DNA of 40,762 nucleotides from Neisseriaceae bacterium ESL0693 (GCA_029433475.1 JAQTIE010000005.1:179878-220639); one strand, 5' to 3'; numbered from the stretch's first letter, positions 1-8,338 are shown. Numbers and translations: made by a program. Notes: generated from the sequence alone by a model not told the origin.

Positions 1-546
1 AGCTCTAATGACACGATTCAGTTTACCGATGTGAATTTCTCAGAAGTATCGTTCCGTAAGGATGGTAATAATCTGGTAATCTATGGTTATAACGACGGTG
101 ATTCAATTACAGTTAATGATTTCTTCTATAGTAATTATTACGAAATTGAGAATTTTGTCTTTAAAGATCATACATTGACTGTAGCTGAATTAAAACAGCA
201 TGATTTTTCTTCACCTTATATTGGTATGGCCTCAACTAATCGCTCTATTGCTGTTGCAGACGATACAGGTTATGTTGCTACTGATCTTAATAAAGCTTAC
301 GAAGAGCTTAACCAGGCGGTGGGTTTTGATTCAATGAATTATGATTCATGGGACTTTGGTCAGAAACAGCCGGAGGTAGTATTTAGTCAGGCTGAATATA
401 ATGATCAGTGTGTGGTAGCAGCGCAGGTGAATCAGATGATTATGGCCATGGCAACGTTTGGCACTGGCGCGAATGATCATAGTGTGGCACCTGATCAGTT
501 GCCTTCCTTGGTGTTACAGAATCAGATCAGTGCCTATGGTGGCTGA
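1..546 (+). CDS. C-terminal end of a large RTX-type / haemolysin-related secreted protein (5' end outside window)
   Basis: The frame is open from base 1, so this is the last 181 codons of a longer gene. A start at the GTG at 31 is not needed. The first ~60 residues read like the haemolysin-type calcium-binding related (HCBP-related) domain found between RTX repeat blocks: a DTIQF motif, then NNLVIYGYNDGDSITVNDFF, then an ENFVFKDHTLTVAEL strand. The last ~100 residues are polar, rich in Gln, Asn and Ala, and end in SAYGG. No signal peptide can be judged. Proteins of this class are usually exported by type I secretion through a C-terminal signal and act as toxins, proteases or adhesins. Which of these applies here cannot be told from the fragment. 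No secretion genes (hlyB/hlyD/tolC) are visible in the window. A strong terminator follows 25 bp after the stop. Confidence 0.6.
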   Translation, partial: SSNDTIQFTDVNFSEVSFRKDGNNLVIYGYNDGDSITVNDFFYSNYYEIENFVFKDHTLTVAELKQHDFSSPYIGMASTNRSIAVADDTGYVATDLNKAYEELNQAVGFDSMNYDSWDFGQKQPEVVFSQAEYNDQCVVAAQVNQMIMAMATFGTGANDHSVAPDQLPSLVLQNQISAYGG

Positions 547-571
547 TGTGTATTTCTGATTGATCAGATTA

Positions 572-603
572 TGCCTCTGATGAACTTCATCAGAGGCATT
601 TTT
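572..603 (+). terminator. Rho-independent terminator of the RTX-type gene
   Basis: A perfect 12-bp stem (572-583 with 587-598) has a 3-base loop and is followed by a run of five T. It lies between the RTX-type gene and bamD, which converge. The T run is only on the + side, so it mainly stops + strand transcription. Confidence 0.85.
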
Positions 604-634
604 GTAGTGTATTGATAACAATCAGATGAGTGCT

Positions 635-1441
635 TTACTTCCAGTAACGCCACCAGGGAATTTCATTATGATCTTTCCACGGGTGGGTTAGGTAAGGGCT
701 TTGCGGGAAATTTTGCGCTAAGACACGGCGGGTATCCTGGCTGAGTTTTTGTTCGCCGAGCTTCTGATACGCTTCCATCATGATGGCCAGGGCTTCTTCC
801 ACGTTCGGGGTATTCTGGTATTGCGATATGATCGTTTGAGCACGCCCAATCGCTGCCAGCCAGGCACCGCGTTTCATGTAATAGCGGGCAACAGACAATT
901 CATTACCGCTGAGGGCGTCCAGTAGTTTCTGCATTTTGTCCCGTGCATCGGCGGCATATTTACTGTCGGGATAATATTGAACCAATTGGGCAAAGGTAGC
1001 ATAGGCATCATGGTTGGCTTTGGGATCGCGGTCAGACCAGTCCTGTTTGGCAATTTTACTGACAAATGACTGATCTTCATTCAGTTGTACCAATGCCTTC
1101 AGGTATAATGCGTAATCCATGTTGGGGTGTTGCGGATAGGTACGTTGAAATTGTTCAATGCTTGCCAGTGCTTTTTCAGGTTCGGTATCTTTATAATAGG
1201 CATAGGCGGTGTCCAGCTGGGCTTCTTCAGCATAGGGGCCATAGGGATAACGAGCCTGCAATATTTCGTATAATTTCTCTGCACGGGTATAATTACCGTT
1301 ATTGAGTTCTTCGCGCGCTTCGGAATACAGACGTTGCACAGACCAGTCTTGCGTGATTTGCTCATCTTTATCTACTGCGCCGGTACTTGCGCAGCCACTC
1401 AGTACTAAACCAACGGCTACAGCCAAAAGCAATTTTTTCAT
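635..1441 (-). CDS. bamD: BamD (ComL), outer-membrane assembly lipoprotein
   Basis: BamD is the essential lipoprotein of the BAM complex, which folds beta-barrel proteins into the outer membrane. The protein starts MKKLLLAVAVGLVLSGCAS, a lipoprotein signal peptide with lipobox LSGC, so it should be anchored to the inner face of the outer membrane. The mature part is a run of TPR-like helix pairs, for example YTRAEKLYEILQARYPYGPY and EKALASIEQFQRTYPQHPN, as in other BamD proteins. It ends in a basic/aromatic tail, EIPWWRYWK. At 268 aa it matches neisserial ComL in size. An in-frame ATG three codons upstream (1450) is possible, but the MKK start gives the standard signal peptide. The start codon overlaps that of the divergent rluD (palindrome TCATGA at 1438-1443). 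Confidence 0.93.
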   Translation of the reverse strand: MKKLLLAVAVGLVLSGCASTGAVDKDEQITQDWSVQRLYSEAREELNNGNYTRAEKLYEILQARYPYGPYAEEAQLDTAYAYYKDTEPEKALASIEQFQRTYPQHPNMDYALYLKALVQLNEDQSFVSKIAKQDWSDRDPKANHDAYATFAQLVQYYPDSKYAADARDKMQKLLDALSGNELSVARYYMKRGAWLAAIGRAQTIISQYQNTPNVEEALAIMMEAYQKLGEQKLSQDTRRVLAQNFPQSPYLTHPWKDHNEIPWWRYWK

Positions 1442-2555
1442 GAAAAACACTTCTTTTTTAGAAAACGACTCTGATTATAACGATGATTTGACGTTTGCGG
1501 CAGATGAGATTGTACAAAGTTTAAAAAATTGGGTGGTACCCAATGAAATGGCCGGCTTGCGAGTAGATGCTGCACTGGCCAGAATGTTACCGGAATTTTC
1601 ACGCAGCCGTCTGACCGGCTGGATTAAAAACGGCCATGTAAAGGTTAATGGCCATGTGGTGGTACCAAAGTATAAGCTGATCGGCGGCGAGACCATTCAG
1701 GTTGTGATACAACAGGATGAGGCCACACAGGCGTTTGCCGCGGAGGCCATGGATCTGGATATTGTTTATGAAGATGAAGCCATACTGGTATTGAATAAGC
1801 CTGCCGGACTGGTGGTTCATCCGGCGGCAGGCAATTGGCAGGGCACATTGCTGAACGGATTATTATATTATTGTCCGGCGTTAAGTCAGGTGCCGCGGGC
1901 GGGCATTGTGCACCGACTGGATAAAGACACCAGTGGTCTGATGGTGGTGGCCAAAACGCTGGCAGCACAAACACATCTGGTGCGCCAGCTTCAGGCGCGT
2001 ACCGTAAAGCGTATTTATCGTGCAGTGGCTGATGGCACGGTGCCTTATGATGGCAAGATTGAAACTCAGATCGGGCGCGATCCGCATAATCGTGTGCGTA
2101 TGGCGGTGGTGCCATTTGGTGGTAAAGAAGCGGTGACGCATGTGCAGGTATTGGAGCGTTATGGTGATTTCAGTTATATTGAATGTCAGCTTGAAACGGG
2201 GCGCACGCATCAGATTCGGGTGCACATGAAAGCGGCCGGCCATCCTTTAAGCGCCGATCCGGTTTATGGCAATCCGCGCCGTGTGGCCAGTGATGAAGTA
2301 AAAAATGCCATTAAAGCGCTAAACCGGCAGGCACTCCATGCTTATCGGTTACGTTTGATTCATCCGGTCAGCGGTGCAGAAATGCAGTTTGAGGCACCTT
2401 TGCCGCAGGACATGTATTATTTATTGTCGGTATTGCGCTTACAGGCGGGAATGAATTCATCGTTACAGTCATCAGTCATGGCCAATGCTGTCGATGATGA
2501 GGATGACTGGAATGAAGACGACTATGATGTTGAAGTGATTTATATGCCTGAATAG
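1440..2555 (+). CDS. rluD: RluD, 23S rRNA pseudouridine synthase
   Basis: RluD makes pseudouridines 1911, 1915 and 1917 (E. coli numbering) in helix 69 of 23S rRNA. From the ATG at 1440 the protein is 371 aa. An acidic extension of ~35 residues is followed by an S4 RNA-binding domain (residues ~37-95, AGLRVDAALARMLPEFSRSR). The RluA-family catalytic domain follows, with the hallmark HRLDKDTSG at ~158-166; Asp161 is the catalytic aspartate. The acidic C-terminal tail (DDEDDWNEDDYDVEV) is a lineage-type extension. The open frame continues upstream to 1302, but that part lies antisense inside bamD and is unlikely to be coding. A shorter start at 1548, directly before the S4 domain, remains possible because no strong Shine-Dalgarno marks either start. 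It is followed 8 bp later by pgeF and probably co-transcribed. Confidence 0.92.
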   Translation: MKNTSFLENDSDYNDDLTFAADEIVQSLKNWVVPNEMAGLRVDAALARMLPEFSRSRLTGWIKNGHVKVNGHVVVPKYKLIGGETIQVVIQQDEATQAFAAEAMDLDIVYEDEAILVLNKPAGLVVHPAAGNWQGTLLNGLLYYCPALSQVPRAGIVHRLDKDTSGLMVVAKTLAAQTHLVRQLQARTVKRIYRAVADGTVPYDGKIETQIGRDPHNRVRMAVVPFGGKEAVTHVQVLERYGDFSYIECQLETGRTHQIRVHMKAAGHPLSADPVYGNPRRVASDEVKNAIKALNRQALHAYRLRLIHPVSGAEMQFEAPLPQDMYYLLSVLRLQAGMNSSLQSSVMANAVDDEDDWNEDDYDVEVIYMPE

Positions 2556-2563
2556 GAAGGGTG

Positions 2564-3358
2564 ATGTTAGAGTCATTAAATATGGATCAGGCTTTGGGAA
2601 TTGGTGCTGATACAGCGCCTTTTGTGCGGCCACACTGGCCGGCGCCAGCCAATGTGCATGGTCTGATCAGTACCCGTCAGGGTGGGGTCAGTCAGGCGCC
2701 GTTTGCCAGTTTGAATGTGGGGCTGCATGTGGGCGATGACGTGGAAGCAGTCAGGCAGAATCGGGCGCGGGTGCAGGCTCAGGTTCAATATCCGCTGGCT
2801 TATCTGAATCAGACCCACAGTACGATGGTGGTATCGGCATCGGCAGCACTGGCGGCTTTGGCCACAGGTACGCCATTGAATGCAGATGCCAGCATTGCCA
2901 GACAAGGCGAGGCTGTGGCCTGTGCGGTAATGACTGCCGATTGTTTGCCAGTCTTGCTGTGTGATTATGCTGGCTCTGTGGTGGCGGCGGTACATGCCGG
3001 CTGGCGTGGTCTGGCAGGCGGGGTGATTCAGAATACGATAGAGGCCATGGCAGTACCACCAGCTGAAATCATGGCTTATCTCGGGCCTGCCATCGGGCCG
3101 GACGCTTTTGAAGTAGGACAAGATGTCTATGATGCCTTTTGTCAGTGTGTGGCTGAAGCCGATAAGGCTTTTGTATCCATCGGTACCCAGCATTATCTGG
3201 CGGATATTTATGCTTTGGCGCGTTATATTCTGGCTGATATGGGCATACATCGGGTATTCGGCGGTACTGAGTGTACGGTCTTGCAGCGGCAACAGTTTTT
3301 TTCTTATCGGCGTGATGGCCAGACCGGACGTATGGTGAGCGCGATCTGGCTGACTTAG
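2564..3358 (+). CDS. pgeF: PgeF (YfiH/DUF152 family), peptidoglycan editing factor / multicopper-type oxidoreductase
   Basis: Family members remove wrongly incorporated residues from peptidoglycan precursors (PgeF activity in E. coli). They have also been described as polyphenol oxidases or purine nucleoside-active enzymes with a Cys/His metal site. The sequence has the conserved blocks STRQGGVSQAPFASLNVGLH near the N-terminus, YLNQTHS, the metal-site block VMTADCLPVLLCD, and VHAGWRGLAGG. It ends with the family-typical FFSYRRDGQTGRMVSAIWL. I place the start at ATG 2564, which has the good Shine-Dalgarno AGGAAGG at 2554-2560; the GTG at 2561 is closer than ideal. The product is 264 aa, usual for the family. 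It sits directly behind rluD, an arrangement common in proteobacteria, and is followed by a clear terminator. Confidence 0.9.
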   Translation: MLESLNMDQALGIGADTAPFVRPHWPAPANVHGLISTRQGGVSQAPFASLNVGLHVGDDVEAVRQNRARVQAQVQYPLAYLNQTHSTMVVSASAALAALATGTPLNADASIARQGEAVACAVMTADCLPVLLCDYAGSVVAAVHAGWRGLAGGVIQNTIEAMAVPPAEIMAYLGPAIGPDAFEVGQDVYDAFCQCVAEADKAFVSIGTQHYLADIYALARYILADMGIHRVFGGTECTVLQRQQFFSYRRDGQTGRMVSAIWLT

Positions 3359-3407
3359 GCTGTTTGAGGGTAGTTATTCCCAGCCATGAATGTTTATCTG
3401 TAGGTCG

Positions 3408-3452
3408 ATCCGGTATCAATCAGGTGATGAATAGATACCGGATTTTATTTTA
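3408..3452 (+). terminator. Rho-independent terminator of rluD-pgeF
   Basis: A perfect 10-bp stem, ATCCGGTATC (3408-3417) with GATACCGGAT (3434-3443), is followed by a T-rich run TTTATTTTAT. It ends the rluD-pgeF operon and separates it from leuA. Confidence 0.85.
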
Positions 3453-3468
3453 TGCTCATTTTATTTGA

Positions 3469-3508
3469 GAAATAATTTACAAAATGTCTAAAATATAGAA
3501 ATTATTTC
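3469..3508. repeat. Inverted repeat in the leuA upstream region
   Basis: GAAATAATTT (3469-3478) is repeated as its exact inverse AAATTATTTC (3499-3508) across a 20-bp AT-rich gap, about 110 bp ahead of the first leuA start. It could be a distal operator or part of the pgeF 3' region. The sequence alone does not decide. Confidence 0.5.
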
Positions 3509-3536
3509 AGATTAAGCTCAAATAATACTTGTCTTG

Positions 3537-3609
3537 TTGTCCAATTAACCGTATATTGGGTTTTTATTGATGCAATAGTTATCCTGTTAATTTTAAATTG
3601 GACAAAAGG
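3537..3609 (+). promoter_or_regulatory. leuA leader: inverted repeats overlapping the first ribosome binding site
   Basis: TTGTCCAATT (3537-3546) and its exact inverse AATTGGACAA (3596-3605) flank a 49-bp spacer. The left arm contains CCAAT (3541-3545), which can also pair with a nearer ATTGG (3555-3559), so two RNA hairpins would exclude each other. The right arm runs straight into AAAAGG (3604-3609), the Shine-Dalgarno of the ATG at 3616. Two readings fit: paired operator sites for a repressor (perhaps the helix-turn-helix domain encoded just downstream), or an RNA switch that hides the ribosome site. The repeats are seen directly; the function is inferred. Confidence 0.55.
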
Positions 3610-3615
3610 TCTATC

Positions 3616-5400
3616 ATGCAGCTCAATATTGACCGTTTAATTGCGTATTTCGGTGGCGTAAACAAACTGGCCGAGGCACTGAAACAACATGATCCTGAAG
3701 ATGCCGCTTCAGCGGCTGCAATTTATAAGTGGCGAACACGGAAATCATTACCACTTAACCAGTTACAAAAAATTATTGCGCTGGCTGAACGTCAGGGTAA
3801 ACCGCTGGACTTAAATGTTTTTATGCAACGTAATACGTTTATGGAGAAACCAAGAATGTCTGGTCATGATCGAGTCATTATTTTTGATACTACTTTGCGC
3901 GATGGTGAGCAATCTCCTGGTGCGGCAATGACCAAGGAAGAAAAAATCCGTATTGCCCGTCAGCTGGAAAAGCTGGGGGTGGATGTAATGGAGGTTGGGT
4001 TTGCCGCTGCAAGCCCGGGCGACTTTGATGCCATCCACAGTATTGCCGAGGTTATTGAACACAGTACTGTGTGCTCGCTGGCGCGTGCCAATGAGCGTGA
4101 TATCCGTCAGGCAGGTGAGGCCATCAAACCGGCTAAACGGCGCCGTATTCATACGTTTATTGCCACCAGTCCTTTGCATATGGAACATAAATTACGTATG
4201 AAACCGCAAGCGGTGAAGGAGGCGGCGGTTAAAGCGGTTAAAATAGCACGCGAATATACGGATGATGTAGAGTTTTCGTGTGAAGATGCGCTCAGAAGTG
4301 ATCCGGATTTTCTGATTGATATTTGCAGTGCAGTGATTGCTGCCGGTGCCACTACCATTAATTTACCGGATACGGTGGGGTATTCAGTACCGTTTGTTAC
4401 GGAAGCTTTTTTCTATAAAATCATTAATCAGACACAAGGGGGAGATCAGATCATCTGGTCAACCCATTGTCATAATGATCTGGGCATGGCCGTGGCCAAT
4501 TCATTATCAGCTGTGGCGGGTGGTGCCCGTCAGGTGGAATGTACAATTAATGGTCTGGGTGAGCGTGCAGGTAATGCCAGTCTGGAAGAAGTAGTCATGG
4601 CACTGAAAACCCGTCAGGACATTTTCGGATTAGAAACCCATATTGATACTACCCAGATTGTGCCAACGTCCAAGCTGGTTTCCACGATTACCGGTTATCC
4701 CATCCAGCCAAATAAAGCCATTGTGGGGGCAAATGCCTTTGCGCATGAATCAGGCATTCATCAGGATGGCATTCTGAAGTGTCGTGAAACCTATGAAATT
4801 ATGTCGGCCGAATCGGTGGGCTGGAGTGCGAACCGGCTGACGCTGGGTAAATTATCCGGCCGTAATGCGTTTCGCAATAAATTGCAACAATTGGGTATTG
4901 AACTGGAAAGTGAAGAAGTTTTAAATGCGGCGTTTGCACGCTTTAAAGAGCTGGCCGATAAGAAGCGTGAGATTTTTGATGAGGATTTACACGCCTTGGT
5001 TTCTGATCAGATGAGTAATCAGCCTACTGATCGTTATAAATATATTTCATTGCGGATTCATACCGAAACCGGCGAAGCACCCAATGCGGAAATTGTATTC
5101 AGTGATCATGGGGTGGAAAAACGGGCTTCTGGCCAAGGCTCGGGGCCGATTGATGCAGTATTCAAATCGATTGAATCTGAAGTCGATAGTCAGGCTCGGT
5201 TAGAATTGTATTCGGTCACGGCCATTACCGCAGGTACCGAAAGCCAGGGAGAGGTTACGGTGCGTCTGGCGCGCGAGCATCAGCTCTTCAGTGGCCAAGG
5301 TGCGGATACAGATATTCTGGTGGCCAGTGCCAAAGCCTATCTGTCGGCATTAAACCGGTTGGAAAATGGTCCGCGCGTTAAGGCACAAGGGCATATCTGA
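3616..5400 (+). CDS. leuA: 2-isopropylmalate synthase LeuA with an in-frame N-terminal helix-turn-helix domain
   Basis: LeuA condenses acetyl-CoA with 2-oxoisovalerate, the first committed step of leucine synthesis. The catalytic part starts near residue 81 (ATG 3856) with [19 protein letters not shown]. It carries the metal/substrate blocks [15 protein letters not shown] and [14 protein letters not shown] and HESGIHQDG, and ends in a C-terminal leucine-sensing domain that includes [15 protein letters not shown]. Alone this part is 514 aa, the usual LeuA size. Fused in frame ahead of it are ~75 residues that look like a Cro/YdaS-type helix-turn-helix: [12 protein letters not shown], then [20 protein letters not shown]. 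From ATG 3616 (Shine-Dalgarno AAAAGG, 6-7 bp spacing) the fusion is 594 aa; a TTG at 3598 would add six residues. There is no stop codon between the two parts. A second ribosome site before ATG 3856 could give the plain enzyme from the same mRNA. The enzyme assignment is firm; the regulatory role of the fused domain is inference. Confidence 0.92.
   Translation: MQLNIDRLIAYFGGVNKLAEALKQHDPEDAASAAAIYKWRTRKSLPLNQLQKIIALAERQGKPLDLNVFMQRNTFMEKPRMSGHDRVIIFDTTLRDGEQSPGAAMTKEEKIRIARQLEKLGVDVMEVGFAAASPGDFDAIHSIAEVIEHSTVCSLARANERDIRQAGEAIKPAKRRRIHTFIATSPLHMEHKLRMKPQAVKEAAVKAVKIAREYTDDVEFSCEDALRSDPDFLIDICSAVIAAGATTINLPDTVGYSVPFVTEAFFYKIINQTQGGDQIIWSTHCHNDLGMAVANSLSAVAGGARQVECTINGLGERAGNASLEEVVMALKTRQDIFGLETHIDTTQIVPTSKLVSTITGYPIQPNKAIVGANAFAHESGIHQDGILKCRETYEIMSAESVGWSANRLTLGKLSGRNAFRNKLQQLGIELESEEVLNAAFARFKELADKKREIFDEDLHALVSDQMSNQPTDRYKYISLRIHTETGEAPNAEIVFSDHGVEKRASGQGSGPIDAVFKSIESEVDSQARLELYSVTAITAGTESQGEVTVRLAREHQLFSGQGADTDILVASAKAYLSALNRLENGPRVKAQGHI
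3843..3858 (+). promoter_or_regulatory. Possible internal ribosome binding site for LeuA without the helix-turn-helix domain
   Basis: GGAG at 3843-3846 lies 9 bases before the ATG at 3856, where homology to ordinary LeuA proteins begins ([18 protein letters not shown]). A nearer ATG at 3841 lies in the same frame. This spacing would allow independent initiation, giving two LeuA forms from one frame. Confidence 0.45.
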
Positions 5401-5431
5401 ATATAACGCATGTATTGATCTGCAAAGCTAA

Positions 5432-5466
5432 AACCGGCTGATGCTGTTGAAAGGCATCAGTCGGTT
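5432..5466 (+). terminator. Hairpin terminator of leuA
   Basis: A 13-base stem, AACCGGCTGATGC (5432-5444) with GCATCAGTCGGTT (5454-5466), has one G-T pair and an 8- to 9-base loop. It lies 31 bp after the leuA stop. Only a weak T stretch follows, so termination may be incomplete or Rho-assisted. Confidence 0.6.
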
Positions 5467-5738
5467 GTGTAATGAATCACCGCCTCAGTATAATGGTTTG
5501 AAATCCCAAATATAGGGCGCAATCGATCTGAGTTCGCGTGATGGATGGTGTGACTGTATCTATCAGCAATGAATCAAACTGGATATAGTCTGATGGCTGA
5601 TCGGATAAACATAATCAATCAAAGATAAATAATTATAATAGCATATATTGTCTAAATAAATCCATGATATGAAAAATTAAATGATTTTAGAATAAATCTG
5701 TTTGGTGATATTGATCTATCTTGTATCATAAAATGATT
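5467..5738. other. Gene-free spacer between convergent leuA and the nicotinamidase-like gene
   Basis: With the leuA hairpin this makes a 338-bp gene-free stretch. It becomes AT-rich toward the right end. I see no open frame, RNA gene or convincing repeat in it. Confidence 0.5.
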
Positions 5739-6290
5739 TTAAATGATTTTTGCACCCAGACTGTGTTGAAAATGTGCTAATGCCCAGCGCTGACCTTCAG
5801 GATTAAAAGTAGCAACGCCATCCTGATAAATGACTAAATCATAATTAAGATGATAGGCAGAGATGGCGGTATGCAAAACACAGATATCGGTGCATACACC
5901 GGTTAAATGCAGAGTATGGATATCGCGTTCGCGTAAGAAATTATCCAGATTGGTGTTGGCAAAAGCAGAATAACGGTTTTTGGCATAGGCATAAACATGA
6001 TCATGGTGTTGATGATGGTCATACCAGCGCTGTAACTCACCATAAAACTGACGTCCCCAGCTATTGGCCAGATTATGTGCTGGAAATAATTTGCTTTCAG
6101 GATGATAAGGATCGTTTTGCTGGTGTAAATCGGTGGGCAGAATGACCCAGTGATCGTTATTCAGAAACTGGTCGGCCAGTTCGATAATTCTGGTTTCAAT
6201 GTTTTGTGCTGGTTTGCCTGCAGTTAATGCGCCTTCTTCAGCGACAAAATCATTGGTATAATCAATGATTAATAAAGCCTGTTTTGTCAT
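5739..6290 (-). CDS. Isochorismatase-family cysteine hydrolase, nicotinamidase-like
   Basis: The 183-aa protein has the full catalytic set of nicotinamidase/isochorismatase-like hydrolases: Asp10 in LLIIDYTNDF, Lys104 in YAKNRYSAF, and the nucleophile Cys137 in GVCTDICVLH. A metal site fits Asp54, His56 and His72 (PTDLH and FPAHN). The layout closely recalls the Bacillus YueJ/PncA group from memory. The likely reaction is nicotinamide to nicotinate plus ammonia in NAD salvage; other amides in this superfamily cannot be excluded. It is soluble with no signal peptide. The gene stands alone, convergent with leuA, and a hairpin at 6433-6460 separates it from the paralogue array upstream. The start at 6290 is the only Met near the conserved N-terminus, and its Shine-Dalgarno is weak. 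Confidence 0.85.
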   Translation of the reverse strand: MTKQALLIIDYTNDFVAEEGALTAGKPAQNIETRIIELADQFLNNDHWVILPTDLHQQNDPYHPESKLFPAHNLANSWGRQFYGELQRWYDHHQHHDHVYAYAKNRYSAFANTNLDNFLRERDIHTLHLTGVCTDICVLHTAISAYHLNYDLVIYQDGVATFNPEGQRWALAHFQHSLGAKII

Positions 6291-6432
6291 GGTAACTGAT
6301 TCATCGGGTTGGAATGAAACCGCTATTGTACAAGGGAATGGCAGTAGTTTAATAGCTGCTGATCATGGGCTTACAGCTGAGGATATCGGTATTGTTTTTT
6401 GATACAGCATATATGCATATTGCGGTATAACG

Positions 6433-6460
6433 CGCGATGTATCATCTGTAATACATCGCG
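6433..6460 (-). terminator. Perfect hairpin downstream of the first paralogue gene
   Basis: CGCGATGTAT (6433-6442) pairs exactly with ATACATCGCG (6451-6460) over an 8-base loop, ~35 bp past the stop of the gene at 6495. No T run follows on the minus strand, so it may protect the 3' end or terminate weakly rather than act as a classical terminator. Confidence 0.5.
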
Positions 6461-6494
6461 TGGGTTTGGCATTTAAATACTTTATCTATCTTGG

Positions 6495-7694
6495 TTAATG
6501 AAGCTGAGCCTTGATAACGTCGGCATTTAATAAGTCCTGAGTGAGGTCATAAGTATTGTCAGCGGTGGATTGAATGGTAAAATTGGGTTTTTGGGTATAA
6601 TCCAGTTTAAACCAGCCAGTTATCTTCATTTTGATTGATTTATCCTCAAATTTACCTTGATAGTCAATCTGTTGATACATTCCTACGATTCTTCCTTGTC
6701 TGTCCAGATAAAGATCAGTGGTTACCGGTACATTCAGTAGTGTTTGATCAAATGGTGCCTCTGGGTTGGCCAGTATCTTTTGCATTTTTGCCTGCCCATC
6801 TTCCAGGGTTTTTAAGAGGGTTAATATCTGATCATAACCTTTCTTTTTATCTGCCGGCGCTTTTTTGGCCTGTTCGGTCAGCTGAGTATGTATGCTATTA
6901 AGAAGCGCTGCATTCGCTTTGTTACTTTCAGCACTCGCTACTTTTAAACGGACATGATATTTGGCCTTAAAGCGTTTTCCGTTTTCGTCTTCAGGGTCTG
7001 CTTTAGTCAGGCTTTGGTTATCCACAACGGCATAACTGGCATCAAGCGCCTGAGGCAAAGTCTGGCATAATTCTTGTAAGGGTAGATAGTCATAGTATTT
7101 AGACGGTAATGTAAATGCAAAATACTGACGGTTCAGCTGTTGACTGCTGATCTGATGATTCGGGCTGAGGGTTTGTATTTCTTTACTGATGATGGAGCGT
7201 AAGCTGGAAGGATCAATGACCAGTGTCATGGTATTTGAATTGAACTGCATGGGTAAATTACCATTAATGGTAACGGGTGATTCGGAAGACTGCACCGTCA
7301 TGGCTGGCAAAATCTCAAATTTCTGCTGTTTAAAATCTTGTGCCCCATTGAGATCAATGGATATGTTTGCATCAATATGGTGGCGGTCTGTAGTAAGGGC
7401 AGTATTGTTTTGGTCATCTCTTGACGGGTTGGTCAAAGTCGATGGATTCTGGCCAGATTCGGTTAAATCAAAGTCAAAAGTATAATTACCATTGAAATTA
7501 TAACTATTTTTATCATCAAAAGATTTTTGTATGGCGATATGGATTAATTCTTTAGGGTTTTTTTGAGATAAATCATAATGGCTATGCCAGTAGGCATACG
7601 CGCCGCCGGCAATGGCGACACAGCCAATGATGGTAAGAGCTAATATTTTGGGTGTTTTCTTTGAGCTGTTTGTTTTGTTGTCAGCAGAAGGCAT
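6495..7694 (-). CDS. Unknown membrane-anchored protein, paralogue 1 of 3
   Basis: I do not recognise the family. The 399-aa product starts with a short polar, basic stretch (MPSADNKTNSSKKT), then one membrane segment at ~15-36 ending AIAGGAYAYWHSHYDLS. A large hydrophilic region follows, expected to be periplasmic. It shares this N-terminus with the genes at 8339 and 9796, as well as internal blocks such as PKELIHIAIQK, YNFNGNY, LPMQFNSNTMTLVIDPSS, QYFAFTLPS, FKAKYHVRL and DKKKGYDQIL, and a C-terminal block KLDYTQKPNFTIQS...NTYDL. The start is set at 7694, where AAAGGAAAAATA precedes ATG, as in the two paralogues; the frame opens six codons earlier. A Cys sits inside the membrane segment (IIGC) but is not in lipobox context in paralogue 2, so a lipoprotein is unlikely. 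Confidence 0.85.
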   Translation of the reverse strand: MPSADNKTNSSKKTPKILALTIIGCVAIAGGAYAYWHSHYDLSQKNPKELIHIAIQKSFDDKNSYNFNGNYTFDFDLTESGQNPSTLTNPSRDDQNNTALTTDRHHIDANISIDLNGAQDFKQQKFEILPAMTVQSSESPVTINGNLPMQFNSNTMTLVIDPSSLRSIISKEIQTLSPNHQISSQQLNRQYFAFTLPSKYYDYLPLQELCQTLPQALDASYAVVDNQSLTKADPEDENGKRFKAKYHVRLKVASAESNKANAALLNSIHTQLTEQAKKAPADKKKGYDQILTLLKTLEDGQAKMQKILANPEAPFDQTLLNVPVTTDLYLDRQGRIVGMYQQIDYQGKFEDKSIKMKITGWFKLDYTQKPNFTIQSTADNTYDLTQDLLNADVIKAQLH

Positions 7695-7767
7695 TATTTT
7701 TCCTTTAATCATTAATTATCAGCCAATCATTGGCTTATACGTAAACATACTTTGTATTTATTGTATG

Positions 7768-7777
7768 ATGCTTTTAT
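7768..7777 (-). promoter_or_regulatory. Promoter-like element shared with paralogue 3
   Basis: Read on the minus strand, ATAAAAGCAT lies 74 bp upstream of the ATG at 7694. It is followed by an A/T-rich stretch (CATACAAT) that could serve as a -10 region. The same 10-mer lies 75 bp upstream of paralogue 3 (11013-11022). Equal distance and context suggest a common promoter or operator. Confidence 0.45.
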
Positions 7778-8280
7778 AACAAAAACCATATAAATTTTTG
7801 TATATTGACTATTTTTATTAATATTAATTTAATCAGGTTTAAATATTTTTGCATTTATATTTTGTTAATCAGTTTTATTTATATACCATTTATTTAAATT
7901 GTTTTTTAATAATAGAATCATTCGTTTGTATAATGTGATGGTGTTGTTTTTTGTGTTGTATTGATGATTTATGTTATTGATATAATCAGATCAGACGAAA
8001 AAATAGATTGGCTGTTTCAATTGATGTGATGATGTAATTTCATAAGCAGAATAGGAATTTTATCAGCACTATGATGTTAACCAGTATGTTTTTACTGCCT
8101 ATGATATCTGGTTGATGTATTTTGATAAAATCTGATTAGTTGATCATGAGACCTTTGATTTTTAATACGATACTCGCGAGATTTGAGTCTGGTTGGTGTA
8201 TATTGCCGTAGTGAAGTGTTTACAGTGGATTATTGGTATCGCTGATCTGGCCGTTTATGGTTGTAGGATGCATGTTTCAA
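7778..8280. other. AT-rich gene-free spacer between paralogues 1 and 2
   Basis: About 640 bp separate the two paralogue genes, too long for simple co-transcription. The part nearest paralogue 1 is very AT-rich and should hold its promoter. I find no open frame of note and no RNA gene. Confidence 0.5.
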
Positions 8281-8312
8281 CGAAGTCCGGGCAATAACCA
8301 GCCAGGACTTCG
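8281..8312 (-). terminator. Perfect hairpin downstream of paralogue 2
   Basis: CGAAGTCC (8281-8288) pairs exactly with GGACTTCG (8305-8312), 26 bp past the stop of the gene at 8339. The minus strand continues TTGAAAC, only a short T stretch. Confidence 0.5.
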
Positions 8313-8338
8313 TCAGGTACTTTATTTACAGGATGGAT

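Noticed and set aside
1302-1439. Longer RluD start upstream of 1440
   Set aside because: The extension is antisense to the conserved bamD coding sequence and has no similarity to RluD.
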